DNA of 37,885 bases, taken from the NCBI GenBank assembly GCA_013140775.1, contig JABFSA010000079.1, positions 1-37,885 on the forward strand, read 5' to 3'. The notes beneath the pieces are model-generated. The model had not been told where the DNA came from. It did no database searches and worked only from the letters and a program-made list of their open reading frames with translations. The position numbers were made by a program, and so were the translations under genes. Source of the stretch: Acidobacteriota bacterium. Lineage in GTDB: Bacteria > Acidobacteriota > Vicinamibacteria > Vicinamibacterales > UBA2999. Of this stretch, positions 8,625 to 16,132 are shown in pieces. How positions within the stretch are numbered: position 1 is the stretch's first letter; every line of letters begins with the position of its first letter.

Positions 8625-9587
8625 TTACAGACCCGTCTCCCCGTCTATCGCTGCCGCTGCCAGCAGCGGAATCAGCACTTCGTGGTGCCCGGTGAGCGAG
8701 ATTCCCGTTCCGCCGGTGCCGACGATCGGCCGGCTGACCACGTTGGTCTGAGGGCGGTACATGCGGAGAAAGTCGATATTGATGGTGGTGAGACCGTCGA
8801 GCGGGATGCCCTGGTTCCGCACGAGCGCCACCGCTTTGAGGAAGATCTCCGGAAGAACGACCGCGGATCCGCAGTTCAGGTACACCCCTCCCTTCAGCTT
8901 CGCCACTGTGGACGTGAAGTAACGGAAGTCTCGCAGGCTCGTCTCACCGATGGCGGCCCCTGACGCAGACGGGTGCATGTGAATGATGTCGGTTCCCATC
9001 GCCACATGGACCGTGACTGGTATTCCGAGACGATGGGCAGCGACGACCAGACTGAGATCCGCAAACGGGGCGCTTCTCTCCGAGATGAAGTTCGCGACGG
9101 CCTGGCCAAGCCCAAGGCCCTGCTCGGCGCCGCGACGAATGGCCTCATTGATAAGTACGCCAGTCTCCTCAGCCATGCCGAATTGCCCGGGACCGAGCGC
9201 TTCGTCCACGTCTTCCGAAGTACTGCCAGCGAGCGCCACCTCGAAGTCGTGAATGATCCCGGCGCCGTTCAGTGCCAGCGCCGACACAAAACCTCGCTTC
9301 ATGAGGTCGATCAGCACAGGTGACACACCCGTCTTGATCACGTGTGCACCGAGGCCCCAGACGACAGCATTTCCCTGAGCTTTGGCCGACACGAGCGCAC
9401 GGACCGCGCGACGGAGATCCTCCGCGCCGAGAATCGCGGGAAGCGAGTCGAACCAGGTTTTGAAGCTCGAACCTCGGGCAACTGGTCGTGCGAAATCCTC
9501 GGCGCGTGCCTTGCTCGGTCGCCCCTCCAGTGGATAGGTCCGCACACCGGAAAGATCGAACTCCTCGTAGGGCAGTGGCATGCCCAT
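8625..9587 (-). CDS. Deoxyhypusine synthase family protein
   Basis: A 320-aa protein of the deoxyhypusine/homospermidine synthase superfamily, NAD-dependent enzymes acting on spermidine. Seen: HVIKTGVSPVLIDLMKRG, the hallmark LNGAGIIHDFEVAL, TSEDVDEALGPGQFGMAEETG, and VTVHVAMGTDIIHMHP for the Rossmann-like core. The start at 9587 (MGMPLPYEEF) or 9581 is chosen because the open frame further upstream only mirrors the opposite-strand gene. In the place where eukaryotic deoxyhypusine synthase carries the catalytic lysine (WGK context), this protein reads GTGGTGISLTGHHEVLIPLL and shows no equivalent lysine. Bacteria have no eIF5A, so the true reaction is unknown. The gene diverges from the DUF6152 pair. 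Confidence 0.8.
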   Translation of the reverse strand: MGMPLPYEEFDLSGVRTYPLEGRPSKARAEDFARPVARGSSFKTWFDSLPAILGAEDLRRAVRALVSAKAQGNAVVWGLGAHVIKTGVSPVLIDLMKRGFVSALALNGAGIIHDFEVALAGSTSEDVDEALGPGQFGMAEETGVLINEAIRRGAEQGLGLGQAVANFISERSAPFADLSLVVAAHRLGIPVTVHVAMGTDIIHMHPSASGAAIGETSLRDFRYFTSTVAKLKGGVYLNCGSAVVLPEIFLKAVALVRNQGIPLDGLTTINIDFLRMYRPQTNVVSRPIVGTGGTGISLTGHHEVLIPLLAAAAIDGETGL

Positions 9588-9732
9588 TACGGTAGTGGGG
9601 TCACAGGTGTTTGAAAAGGCAAATTCTGCGTGCAGCGATCGGACTCTCTGAGAGAACGCGCTTCGAACGCAAGAAACGGATATCTGCCTCGCACCAGCGG
9701 TCGTTATCGTGCGGAGAGTGAGGAGACGCGAC

Positions 9733-10122
9733 ATGAGAAACGGATTCTGGTTACCTGCCGCGATGATCGCGGGGCTGCTCGCGCGGCCTGATTCCCTCGC
9801 TGCCCACCACGGGGCAGCGGCATATGACGTCCAGACGCTTACGACGCTCAGCGCCGTGGTGACGTCGTTCGACTGGAGAAACCCGCACGCGTTATTGCAC
9901 TTCAACGTGACCGACGAGAAAGGCACGACCGAGCGCTGGACGGCCGAAACCGCCGGCTTGATCATCCTGGTTCGCGCGGGCTGGGAGCGAGACGTGCTGA
10001 AGCCTGGTGACCGCATTTCGATCATTGGCCGCCGGGCCACGAACGGCACTCACACCATGTTGCTCCAGCGTGTAGTCCTGCCCTCCGGTCAGGAACTGAC
10101 GTCTTTCATTCCACCCAAGTGA
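9733..10122 (+). CDS. Exported DUF6152 family protein
   Basis: A small secreted protein of about 129 aa. A signal peptide ends around DSLAAHHG. The mature part has the features of the DUF6152 family: the HHG start after cleavage, a TTLSAVVTSFDWRNPHALLHF stretch, and an ERWTAETAG...LKPGDRISIIGRRATNG OB-like beta core. I use ATG 9733 because AGGAGA precedes it by about 7 bases; a GTG at 9709 is in frame but less well placed. The next gene starts within about 15 bases, so the two probably form an operon. Function is unknown; in acidobacteria and relatives these proteins often pair with secreted partners like the next gene. Confidence 0.8.
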   Translation: MRNGFWLPAAMIAGLLARPDSLAAHHGAAAYDVQTLTTLSAVVTSFDWRNPHALLHFNVTDEKGTTERWTAETAGLIILVRAGWERDVLKPGDRISIIGRRATNGTHTMLLQRVVLPSGQELTSFIPPK

Positions 10123-10136
10123 CGAGGCAACGGGAC

Positions 10137-10874
10137 ATGACCACTCACGCACATCGTTCGCTCGTCGCGGTCATCGTCCTGGCTGCGTGGCCTTCCGTGG
10201 CCGCCGCCCAGGTCGATCTCTCCGGTGTCTGGATCCGGCAGCCGGCGGGCAACGGATTCAGTGACGCGCCGCCCCCTCAGATGACGCCCTGGGCTTTGGA
10301 GAGATTCAAGGCACACAAGCCGACGGTCGGGCCGAAGGCCGCCCTCGACGCGAACGATCCGACGCTGGACTGCGCTGCCCCGGGCGTGCCCTACATCCTG
10401 GCTGTTCCCACCCCATTTGAGTTCGTTCATGCACCAGGGCAGGTGATTCAGTTATTTGAATACAACCACTTCGTACGACGAATCCACACGGATGGCCGAC
10501 CGCATCCCGCGAACCTGCGAGACACCGGAAGCTACGAGTGGATGGGCCATTCGATCGGCCGATGGGAAGGGGACACATTCGTGATCGACACGATCGGCTT
10601 CAACGATGCGACGTGGCTCGATCGACTGGGCCATCCCCACAGCGACGCACTGCACGTCGTTGAACGCATCCGTCGGCTCGACCACGAGACCCTGGAGTAC
10701 AGCGTCACGGTGGAGGATTCAAAGGCTTACGCGGCACCCTGGACTGGCCGAATGGTGTTCAAGCTGAGGTCGGACTGGGAAATCCTGGAACACAGCTGCA
10801 CGACGAAAGGCGACGAGTATCTGGAGTTCAAGGAGAAGGCATGGGCGCCTGGAGCTCCGGGCCCTACCCGATGA
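10137..10874 (+). CDS. Exported protein of unknown function, DUF6152-partner type
   Basis: A 245-aa protein with a clear signal peptide (HRSLVAVIVLAAWPSVAAAQ), then VDLSGVW at the mature N-terminus. Conserved-looking blocks include the Cys in LDCAAPGVP, the IQLFEYNHFVRRIHTDGR segment, and GHSIGRWEGDTFVIDTIGFND, the last a frequent block in secreted acidobacterial proteins that resembles a beta-propeller or lipocalin-like strand pair. The ATG at 10137 is preceded by GAGG; a GTG at 10119 overlapping the previous stop is possible. Its 3' end overlaps the 3' end of queA by 11 bases on the opposite strand. I do not assign a function. Confidence 0.75.
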   Translation: MTTHAHRSLVAVIVLAAWPSVAAAQVDLSGVWIRQPAGNGFSDAPPPQMTPWALERFKAHKPTVGPKAALDANDPTLDCAAPGVPYILAVPTPFEFVHAPGQVIQLFEYNHFVRRIHTDGRPHPANLRDTGSYEWMGHSIGRWEGDTFVIDTIGFNDATWLDRLGHPHSDALHVVERIRRLDHETLEYSVTVEDSKAYAAPWTGRMVFKLRSDWEILEHSCTTKGDEYLEFKEKAWAPGAPGPTR

Positions 10875-11913
10875 ACATCGCGTCACCGTAGCTGTAAAAG
10901 CGATACCCGCGCGCCACCGCGTCGCGGTATGCGTCGAGCACCCGCTCGCGACCGGCGAACGCCGCAACGAGAACAAGCAGCGACGAACGGGGCAGGTGGA
11001 AGTTTGTGATCATCGCGTTCACGAGACGAAACTCATGCCCCGGACGAATGAACACGTGCGCCCCGCTTCGCGAGGCCTCAACCGCGCCGTCAGCGCCGAT
11101 CGTCAGCGACTCGAGCGCTCTCACGGTCGTCGTCCCGACAGCGATGATTCGACGGGTCTCTTGTCGGGCGCGCGTCAGGGCCGCGGCCGCTTCGTCGGAC
11201 ACGATGAACCGTTCAGGATCGACCACGTGCTTCTCGAGCGCTTCGTCACGCATCGGCTTGAACGTGCCATAGCCCACGTGCAGCGTCAGTTCTATGCGAT
11301 CGATACCGCGCGCCGCCAGCGCCGCGAGAATGTCGTCAGTGAAGTGCAGGCCGGCTGTCGGCGCGGCAATTGATCCTCGCTCGCGGGCATAGATTGTCTG
11401 GTAGCGCTCACGATCGGACGGACGATCGTCGCGCTTGATATACGGCGGCAACGGGATATGACCGATCGTGTCGATCACGTCCGCCAGGCCAGCACCAGAG
11501 TCCGTCCACAGGCGTACCGTACGACGGCCGTGAAAGTGCTGACCCAGCACTTCTCCGTGCAACGGCTCGCTGGCGCCCTCGAACACCACGTGCGATCCCG
11601 GCTTGAGCTTTTGACCGGGATGCATCAGCGCTTCCCAGGTCTGCTCGTCGATCTGCCGTACCAGCAGACATTCGACCGCTCCCCCACTTGGAACGCGGCG
11701 ACCCAGAAGCCGTGCCGGAAACACCTTGGTATTGTTGACGACGAGCAGATCGCCCGCGCGCAGATGGTCCTGGAGATGTGAGAACGACGAATGTTCGATC
11801 GCGCCGCTTTCTCGATCGAGGACGAGCAGCCGTGACCCTCCGCGCGACTCGCTCGGCTCCTGGGCAATGAGAGCCTCTGGAAGATCGAAGTCGAAGTCGG
11901 AGAGGCTAGACAT
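10864..11913 (-). CDS. queA: S-adenosylmethionine:tRNA ribosyltransferase-isomerase
   Basis: QueA transfers and rearranges the ribosyl part of S-adenosylmethionine onto 7-aminomethyl-7-deazaguanine in tRNA, giving epoxyqueuosine at wobble position 34. The 349-aa protein shows DFDFDLPEALIAQEPSE at the N-terminus, VVNNTKVFPARL, the block ERGSIAAPTAGLHFT, HVGYGTFKPMR, and ITNFHLPRSSLLVLVAAFAGRE, all diagnostic for the family. No tgt or yajC is in the window. It lies downstream of fabH with a repeat-filled spacer between them. Assignment is secure. Confidence 0.97.
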   Translation of the reverse strand: MSSLSDFDFDLPEALIAQEPSESRGGSRLLVLDRESGAIEHSSFSHLQDHLRAGDLLVVNNTKVFPARLLGRRVPSGGAVECLLVRQIDEQTWEALMHPGQKLKPGSHVVFEGASEPLHGEVLGQHFHGRRTVRLWTDSGAGLADVIDTIGHIPLPPYIKRDDRPSDRERYQTIYARERGSIAAPTAGLHFTDDILAALAARGIDRIELTLHVGYGTFKPMRDEALEKHVVDPERFIVSDEAAAALTRARQETRRIIAVGTTTVRALESLTIGADGAVEASRSGAHVFIRPGHEFRLVNAMITNFHLPRSSLLVLVAAFAGRERVLDAYRDAVARGYRFYSYGDAMFIG

Positions 11914-11923
11914 AGAGGACGAG

Positions 11924-12032
11924 TAGTCTCTAGTCCTTAGTCTTTAGTCTCTAGTTGCGCTTCGAAGCGCGCGAGTAACTGCAAGAAACCATGCTGAAAA
12001 AACTAAAGACTAGAGACTAACGACTAAAGACT
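11924..12032. repeat. Inverted period-7 repeat element (TAGTCTN family)
   Basis: The left arm (11924-11956) consists of TAGTCTC, TAGTCCT, TAGTCTT, TAGTCTC and TAGTT. The right arm (12001-12032) is the inverted counterpart with units such as TAGTCTT, TAGTCGT, TAGTCTC and TAGTCTT on the other strand. The spacer of about 44 bases starts with the 14-base perfect palindrome GCGCTTCGAAGCGC (11957-11970). The element fills the space between the queA start and the fabH stop. Confidence 0.85.
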
Positions 12033-12045
12033 GAGAGAGATTCCC

Positions 12046-13059
12046 CTACGCCCAGCGCAACAGCACGCCGCCCACGGTGAAGCCGGCGCCGACAGATGCG
12101 AGCAACGCAAGCTTGCCGCGGGTCAGGCGTCCGTCGGCCACCGCATCATTCAGCGCCAGAGGGATCGTCCCTGCCGTCGTGTTGCCAAAGCGATCGATGT
12201 TGATGACGACCTTGTCACGCGGCAGGCCGAGTTTTTCCGCGGCAGCGAGAATGATGCGGCCGCTGGCCTGGTGAGGTACCAGGATGTCGATGTCATTGGC
12301 CGTGAGATTGTTGCGCTCGAGGATGCGGCGGCACACTTCCTCCATGTTGCGCACGGCGAACTTGAAGACCGTCTGACCGTCCTGCTTCACGTAGTGCAGT
12401 CGCTGATCGACGGTCTCTCGAGACGCGGGCTGCCGGCTGCCCCCGGCGGGCATGCACAGCGCGGGACCTCCGTTGCCGTCTATGTAATTCTCAAAATCAA
12501 GAATCCCGATCCCGTCGTCGTCGCTCTGTTCCACGACGACCGCTCCTGCTCCGTCACCGAAGAGGACACAGGTGGTGCGATCGGTGTAGTCGATGATGCT
12601 CGACATGACATCGGCGCCGACGACGAGCGCGCGACGGCTGCCGCCGGCCGCGACGAGCTGCGACGCCGCCGTCAGTGCGTAGGTGAATCCCGAGCAGGCC
12701 GCGACGAGGTCGTAACCCCAGGCATGGTGCGCGCCGATCTTTGCCTGCAGAACGCACGCCGTGCTTGGAAACATCGTGTCCGGAGTGGTGGTCGCCACAA
12801 GAATGAAGTCGATGTCATCCGGCTTGAGGCCCGCCTTCTGAATCGCAAGCAGCGACGCCTCCTTCGCAAGGTCAGAGGTGGCGACGCCAGGATCCACGAT
12901 GTGGCGCTCACGGATGCCCACACGCTGCATGATCCATTCGTCGCTCGTATCAACCATGCGTTCGAGGTCGGCGTTGGTGAGAACGCGCGGCGGGACGTAA
13001 GCAGCAATACTGGAGATTTTTGCCCGTACGGTCTTGCGGAGAAGTCGATCGGTGGTCAC
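12046..13059 (-). CDS. fabH: 3-oxoacyl-ACP synthase III (KAS III)
   Basis: FabH starts fatty-acid synthesis by condensing acetyl-CoA (or a branched acyl-CoA) with malonyl-ACP. The 337-aa protein has the Cys-His-Asn triad of thiolase-fold KAS III: Cys in [10 protein letters not shown] (about residue 122), His in PHQASGRI (about 263), and Asn in RFGNTTAGT (about 293). The GTG at 13059 gives a GTGA overlap with the ruvB stop; a second in-frame GTG sits one codon upstream at 13062. The gene lies between ruvB and queA, away from other fatty-acid genes. A distantly related role in a secondary pathway cannot be excluded. Confidence 0.93.
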   Translation of the reverse strand: MTTDRLLRKTVRAKISSIAAYVPPRVLTNADLERMVDTSDEWIMQRVGIRERHIVDPGVATSDLAKEASLLAIQKAGLKPDDIDFILVATTTPDTMFPSTACVLQAKIGAHHAWGYDLVAACSGFTYALTAASQLVAAGGSRRALVVGADVMSSIIDYTDRTTCVLFGDGAGAVVVEQSDDDGIGILDFENYIDGNGGPALCMPAGGSRQPASRETVDQRLHYVKQDGQTVFKFAVRNMEEVCRRILERNNLTANDIDILVPHQASGRIILAAAEKLGLPRDKVVINIDRFGNTTAGTIPLALNDAVADGRLTRGKLALLASVGAGFTVGGVLLRWA

Positions 13060-14072
13060 CACAGACGAGAATCCTTTTCGGGAGCCGTAACCCCGAGGTA
13101 CTCGTAGGCCCGCGCGGTGGCAATGCGACCGCGCGGTGTCCGATCGAGAAACCCGGCCTGAATCAAGTACGGCTCGTAAATGTCTTCAATGGCGTCCCGC
13201 TCCTCGCTGATGGCGGCCGCCAGACTGTTCACACCAACGGGACCACCACTGAACTTCTCGATGATCGTCCGCAGCAGCTTTCGATCGATCTCGTCAAAGC
13301 CCTGGTCGTCTACCTCGAGGAGCTTCATGGCCGCGTGCGCGACGTCAACAGTGATCCGCCCGTCGGCCCTCACCTGAGCATAATCGCGAACACGTCGAAG
13401 GAGACGGTTCGCAATCCTCGGCGTGCCGCGAGAGCGCATGGCCACTTCCCGGCCAGCCGCATGATCCATCGAAACGCCCAGGATCCGCGCGGATCGTCGC
13501 ACGATTTCTTCCATGTCCTGCAACGCGTAGAAATCCATGCGGTGCACGATCCCGAAGCGCGCGCGAAGCGGCGACGTGAGCAGACCCGCGCGAGTCGTCG
13601 CGCCGATGAGCGTGAAGCGCTGCAGCGGAACCTTGACGGACCGCGCACTTGGGCCCTGACCGATCACGATGTCGAGCTCGTAGTCCTCCATCGCCGGATA
13701 GAGGATCTCTTCAATCGCGGGCGGAAGCCGATGGATTTCGTCGATGAACAGGACCTCGTGCTGCTGAAGGTTCGTCAGCATCGCCGCCAGGTCGCCGGGC
13801 TTCTCGATGACCGGCCCCGCGGTGGCGCGCACGGGGACGCCCATCTCATTGCCGATGACGTACGCGAGTGTGGTTTTCCCCAAACCAGGCGGGCCGTAGA
13901 GCAGCACATGGTCGAGCGCCTCAGATCGGCCGCGCGCAGCGGCAATGGACACCTCGAGATTGTCGCGGACGCGATCCTGCCCGATGTACTCGTTGAGCGA
14001 GCGTGGACGCAGCCCTGCTTCGTACTGGGCATCCTCTTCGACCCGGCCACCGGCGACCATGCGATCAGTCAT
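13056..14072 (-). CDS. ruvB: Holliday junction branch migration helicase RuvB
   Basis: RuvB is the hexameric AAA+ motor that drives branch migration at Holliday junctions together with RuvA. The 338-aa protein is of normal length, with Walker [11 protein letters not shown] at 60-69, Walker [11 protein letters not shown] near 107-116, the sensor stretch [20 protein letters not shown], and the C-terminal winged helix ending with [13 protein letters not shown]. It is downstream of ruvA with a 44-base gap and overlaps fabH. Confidence 0.98.
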   Translation of the reverse strand: MTDRMVAGGRVEEDAQYEAGLRPRSLNEYIGQDRVRDNLEVSIAAARGRSEALDHVLLYGPPGLGKTTLAYVIGNEMGVPVRATAGPVIEKPGDLAAMLTNLQQHEVLFIDEIHRLPPAIEEILYPAMEDYELDIVIGQGPSARSVKVPLQRFTLIGATTRAGLLTSPLRARFGIVHRMDFYALQDMEEIVRRSARILGVSMDHAAGREVAMRSRGTPRIANRLLRRVRDYAQVRADGRITVDVAHAAMKLLEVDDQGFDEIDRKLLRTIIEKFSGGPVGVNSLAAAISEERDAIEDIYEPYLIQAGFLDRTPRGRIATARAYEYLGVTAPEKDSRLW

Positions 14073-14116
14073 CGACTACACGTGCAAGATACAACGGACT
14101 TGAGGAAGCAACGGCG

Positions 14117-14716
14117 CTACCGCATCAGCTCCCGAAGGGCAGCCTTCAACGCGTGCTCGAACGTTGGCGTATCCATGGCCGCGAGCGTGGCATCGATCGC
14201 CTTCTCGGCCGGCGGCCGATGATAGCCCAGGTTCTGCAACGCCGAGAGCAGGTCATCGCGCAGCTGTTCGCTCTTCCGGGCCGGCGCGGGTTGCTCACCA
14301 GGATCCGTCGCAAACTGCGCGAGCCGATCCTTCAATTCAAGAATCACTCGCTCAGCGGTCTTCCGCCCTACGCCAGGGATGGCCGTCAATCGCGCAAGGT
14401 CGCTGCGCTGCACGGCGCCGATGAAGTCGCGCGGCTCAATCCCCGACAGTACGGCAACCGCGAGCTTCGGACCAATGCCGCTGATGTTGATCAGCCGCTC
14501 GAACAACTGCTGCTCGAGCAACGTGAGGAATCCGTACAACTGCAGTGATTCCTCGCGGACGTGCGTGTAGATCCGCAACGCCGCGTCCTGACCGATGTCA
14601 CCCGCTTCGTAAAACGTGGACAACGGTACGTGCACCAGGTAGCCCACTCCCTGCACGTCAACGATGAGCTGGTTCGGCTGTTTGTCGAGAATCCGTCCGC
14701 GGAGAAACGCGATCAT
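14117..14716 (-). CDS. ruvA: Holliday junction DNA-binding protein RuvA
   Basis: RuvA binds four-way junctions as a tetramer and loads RuvB. The 199-aa protein begins MIAFLRGRI with the OB-fold domain, followed by the two helix-hairpin-helix motifs (ISGIGPKLAVAVLSG and IPGVGRKTAERVILEL), and a C-terminal domain III (DDLLSALQNLGYHRPPAEKAI) that contacts RuvB. The start overlaps the end of ruvC by 4 bases, so the two are coupled. Confidence 0.97.
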   Translation of the reverse strand: MIAFLRGRILDKQPNQLIVDVQGVGYLVHVPLSTFYEAGDIGQDAALRIYTHVREESLQLYGFLTLLEQQLFERLINISGIGPKLAVAVLSGIEPRDFIGAVQRSDLARLTAIPGVGRKTAERVILELKDRLAQFATDPGEQPAPARKSEQLRDDLLSALQNLGYHRPPAEKAIDATLAAMDTPTFEHALKAALRELMR

Positions 14717-15342
14717 CCGTTAGCGGGCGGACGATACTGACGCCAGGATCTGGGCCTTTGGCCCGCATCCCCAACCTCGGGATTCGGGATTCGGGATTCG
14801 GGATTCGGCTGCGCGCTGGTACCACGCCTTCGGAGCTCGAGCCCCGAGCCGCGAGCGCCGAGTCCCGGATGTGGAGGCATCGAATGCAAATGACAGATGG
14901 CCACAGCTAGCGCGTCCGCGGCGTCGTGCGGCGTCGGCCTCGCCGAAAGCCCCAGCAGCACCTTGATCATGTCCTGAACCTGATGCTTCTCGGCACGGCC
15001 ATATCCGACAACGGCTCTCTTGACCTCGGCGGGTGCGTACTCGACCACGGGACATCCAGCCTCGACCGCCGCCAGGATGGCGACACCTCGGGCGTGCCCG
15101 AGCTTCAAGGCACTGTGAACATTGGACGCGTGGAAGAGGCTTTCAACCGCCACGTAGTCGGGGCGGCATTCGTCCATCAGCGTGGACAGCTCGTGATGGA
15201 TCCGGGCAAGGCGCTGGGGAAACTCGTCACCAACCTTGGCCGCGATGGCCCCGCACGTGACGAGACGCATCACGCGGCCATCCGTCTCCACGCAACCGTA
15301 ACCGGTTCGTATGGAGCCAGGATCGATGCCGAAAATCCTCAC
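14713..15342 (-). CDS. ruvC: Holliday junction resolvase RuvC with repeat-derived C-terminal tail
   Basis: RuvC is the RNase H-fold endonuclease that cuts Holliday junctions. The catalytic acids are present: Asp7 in GIDPGS, Glu67 in AVESLF, and Asp140 and Asp143 in PHDAADALAVA. The recognisable domain ends at about residue 154 (CHLHSM). The remaining 55 residues are low-complexity and rich in Pro, Arg, Ser and Gly, including NPESRIPNPE. Residues about 159-189 are encoded by an inverted period-7 repeat element at 14778-14868, so the tail appears to be an acquired, probably disordered, extension. yebC precedes with a 4-base overlap. Confidence 0.95.
   Translation of the reverse strand: MRIFGIDPGSIRTGYGCVETDGRVMRLVTCGAIAAKVGDEFPQRLARIHHELSTLMDECRPDYVAVESLFHASNVHSALKLGHARGVAILAAVEAGCPVVEYAPAEVKRAVVGYGRAEKHQVQDMIKVLLGLSARPTPHDAADALAVAICHLHSMPPHPGLGARGSGLELRRRGTSAQPNPESRIPNPEVGDAGQRPRSWRQYRPPANG
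14778..14868. repeat. Inverted period-7 repeat element (CGGGATT family) inside ruvC
   Basis: The left arm (14778-14808) is four perfect copies of CGGGATT plus CGG. The right arm (about 14831-14868) is a degenerate inverted version with units GAGCCCC, GAGCCGC, GAGCGCC, GAGTCCC. The short spacer contains CTGGTACCACG, close to CTGGTTCCACG in the spacer of the 8527-8624 element. The whole element is in the 3' part of the ruvC reading frame. Confidence 0.85.
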
Positions 15343-16088
15343 GCGAGCGAGGCCTCTATCTCCTTCTCTTCGACGTCGAAGTTCGCCCAGACGTGCTGGA
15401 CGTCGTCGTGATCCTCGATGGCTTCCATCAGCCGGAGCATCTGCTGCGCTTCCTTGCCCACGAGCTTGATGAAATTCTGCGGAATCATCGCAATGGCCGC
15501 GCTGCTCGGTTCAACGCCCAGAGCCTTGACGGCGTCCTTCACGGCCTCGAAGCGTTCGGGAGCACAGACAATCTCCCAGCCTTCGTCGTCATCGCTCATG
15601 TCGTCGGCGCCTGCATCGAGCGCGGCGGACAGGAGCTTGTCCTCGTCTGCCTTGCCCTTCTCGATGAGGAGCTGGCCCTTGCGCGAGAACATCCAGGCCA
15701 CGCTGTTCTCCGCCGCCAAGTTGCCGGCGTGCTTGCCGAGAATGAACCGGATCTCGCCGACCGTGCGGTTCTTGTTGTCGGTGAGCGTTTCAATCATCAA
15801 CGCGACACCACCGGGGCCGTACCCTTCGTATGTCACCTCTTCGTAGGTGACTCCTGGCTCCTCGCCGGTGCCTCGACGGATGGCGCGCTCGATGTTTTCG
15901 CGCGGCATGTTGTTCGCCTTGGCTTCGGCGACGATGGTGCGCAGCCGGGGGTTCATGTCCGGATCGCCCCCGCCACCGCGGGCCGCCACCGTCAATTCCT
16001 TGATGAGCCGGGTGAAAATCTTGCCCCGCTTCGCGTCAGCGGCGCCCTTCTTGTGCTTGATCGTGTGCCACTTGGAATGGCCTGACAT
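15339..16088 (-). CDS. yebC: YebC/PmpR family protein
   Basis: A 249-aa member of the YebC/PmpR/TACO1 family, described both as transcriptional regulators and as helpers of translation through proline stretches. The start at 16088 (MSGHSKWHTIKHKK) is the family's standard N-terminus and is preceded by CTGGAG; the longer open frame upstream runs through a repeat and is not real. Further typical blocks are DAKRGKIFTRL, NMPRENIERAI, YEGYGPGGVALMIE, DNKNRTVGEIR and a C-terminal VWANFDVEE. It heads the yebC-ruvC-ruvA-ruvB-fabH run, a widely conserved order. Confidence 0.97.
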   Translation of the reverse strand: MSGHSKWHTIKHKKGAADAKRGKIFTRLIKELTVAARGGGGDPDMNPRLRTIVAEAKANNMPRENIERAIRRGTGEEPGVTYEEVTYEGYGPGGVALMIETLTDNKNRTVGEIRFILGKHAGNLAAENSVAWMFSRKGQLLIEKGKADEDKLLSAALDAGADDMSDDDEGWEIVCAPERFEAVKDAVKALGVEPSSAAIAMIPQNFIKLVGKEAQQMLRLMEAIEDHDDVQHVWANFDVEEKEIEASLA

Positions 16089-16132
16089 GCAGAAACTCCA
16101 GAAAAATGGGCGGAAAAGCAGGCGTAATTCTA

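Noticed and set aside
9588..10049. Long N-terminal extension of the deoxyhypusine-synthase-like gene (up to 474 aa)
   Set aside because: The extra 150 codons mirror the opposite-strand DUF6152 gene, have no family similarity, and the homologous part begins at MPLPYEEFDLSG.
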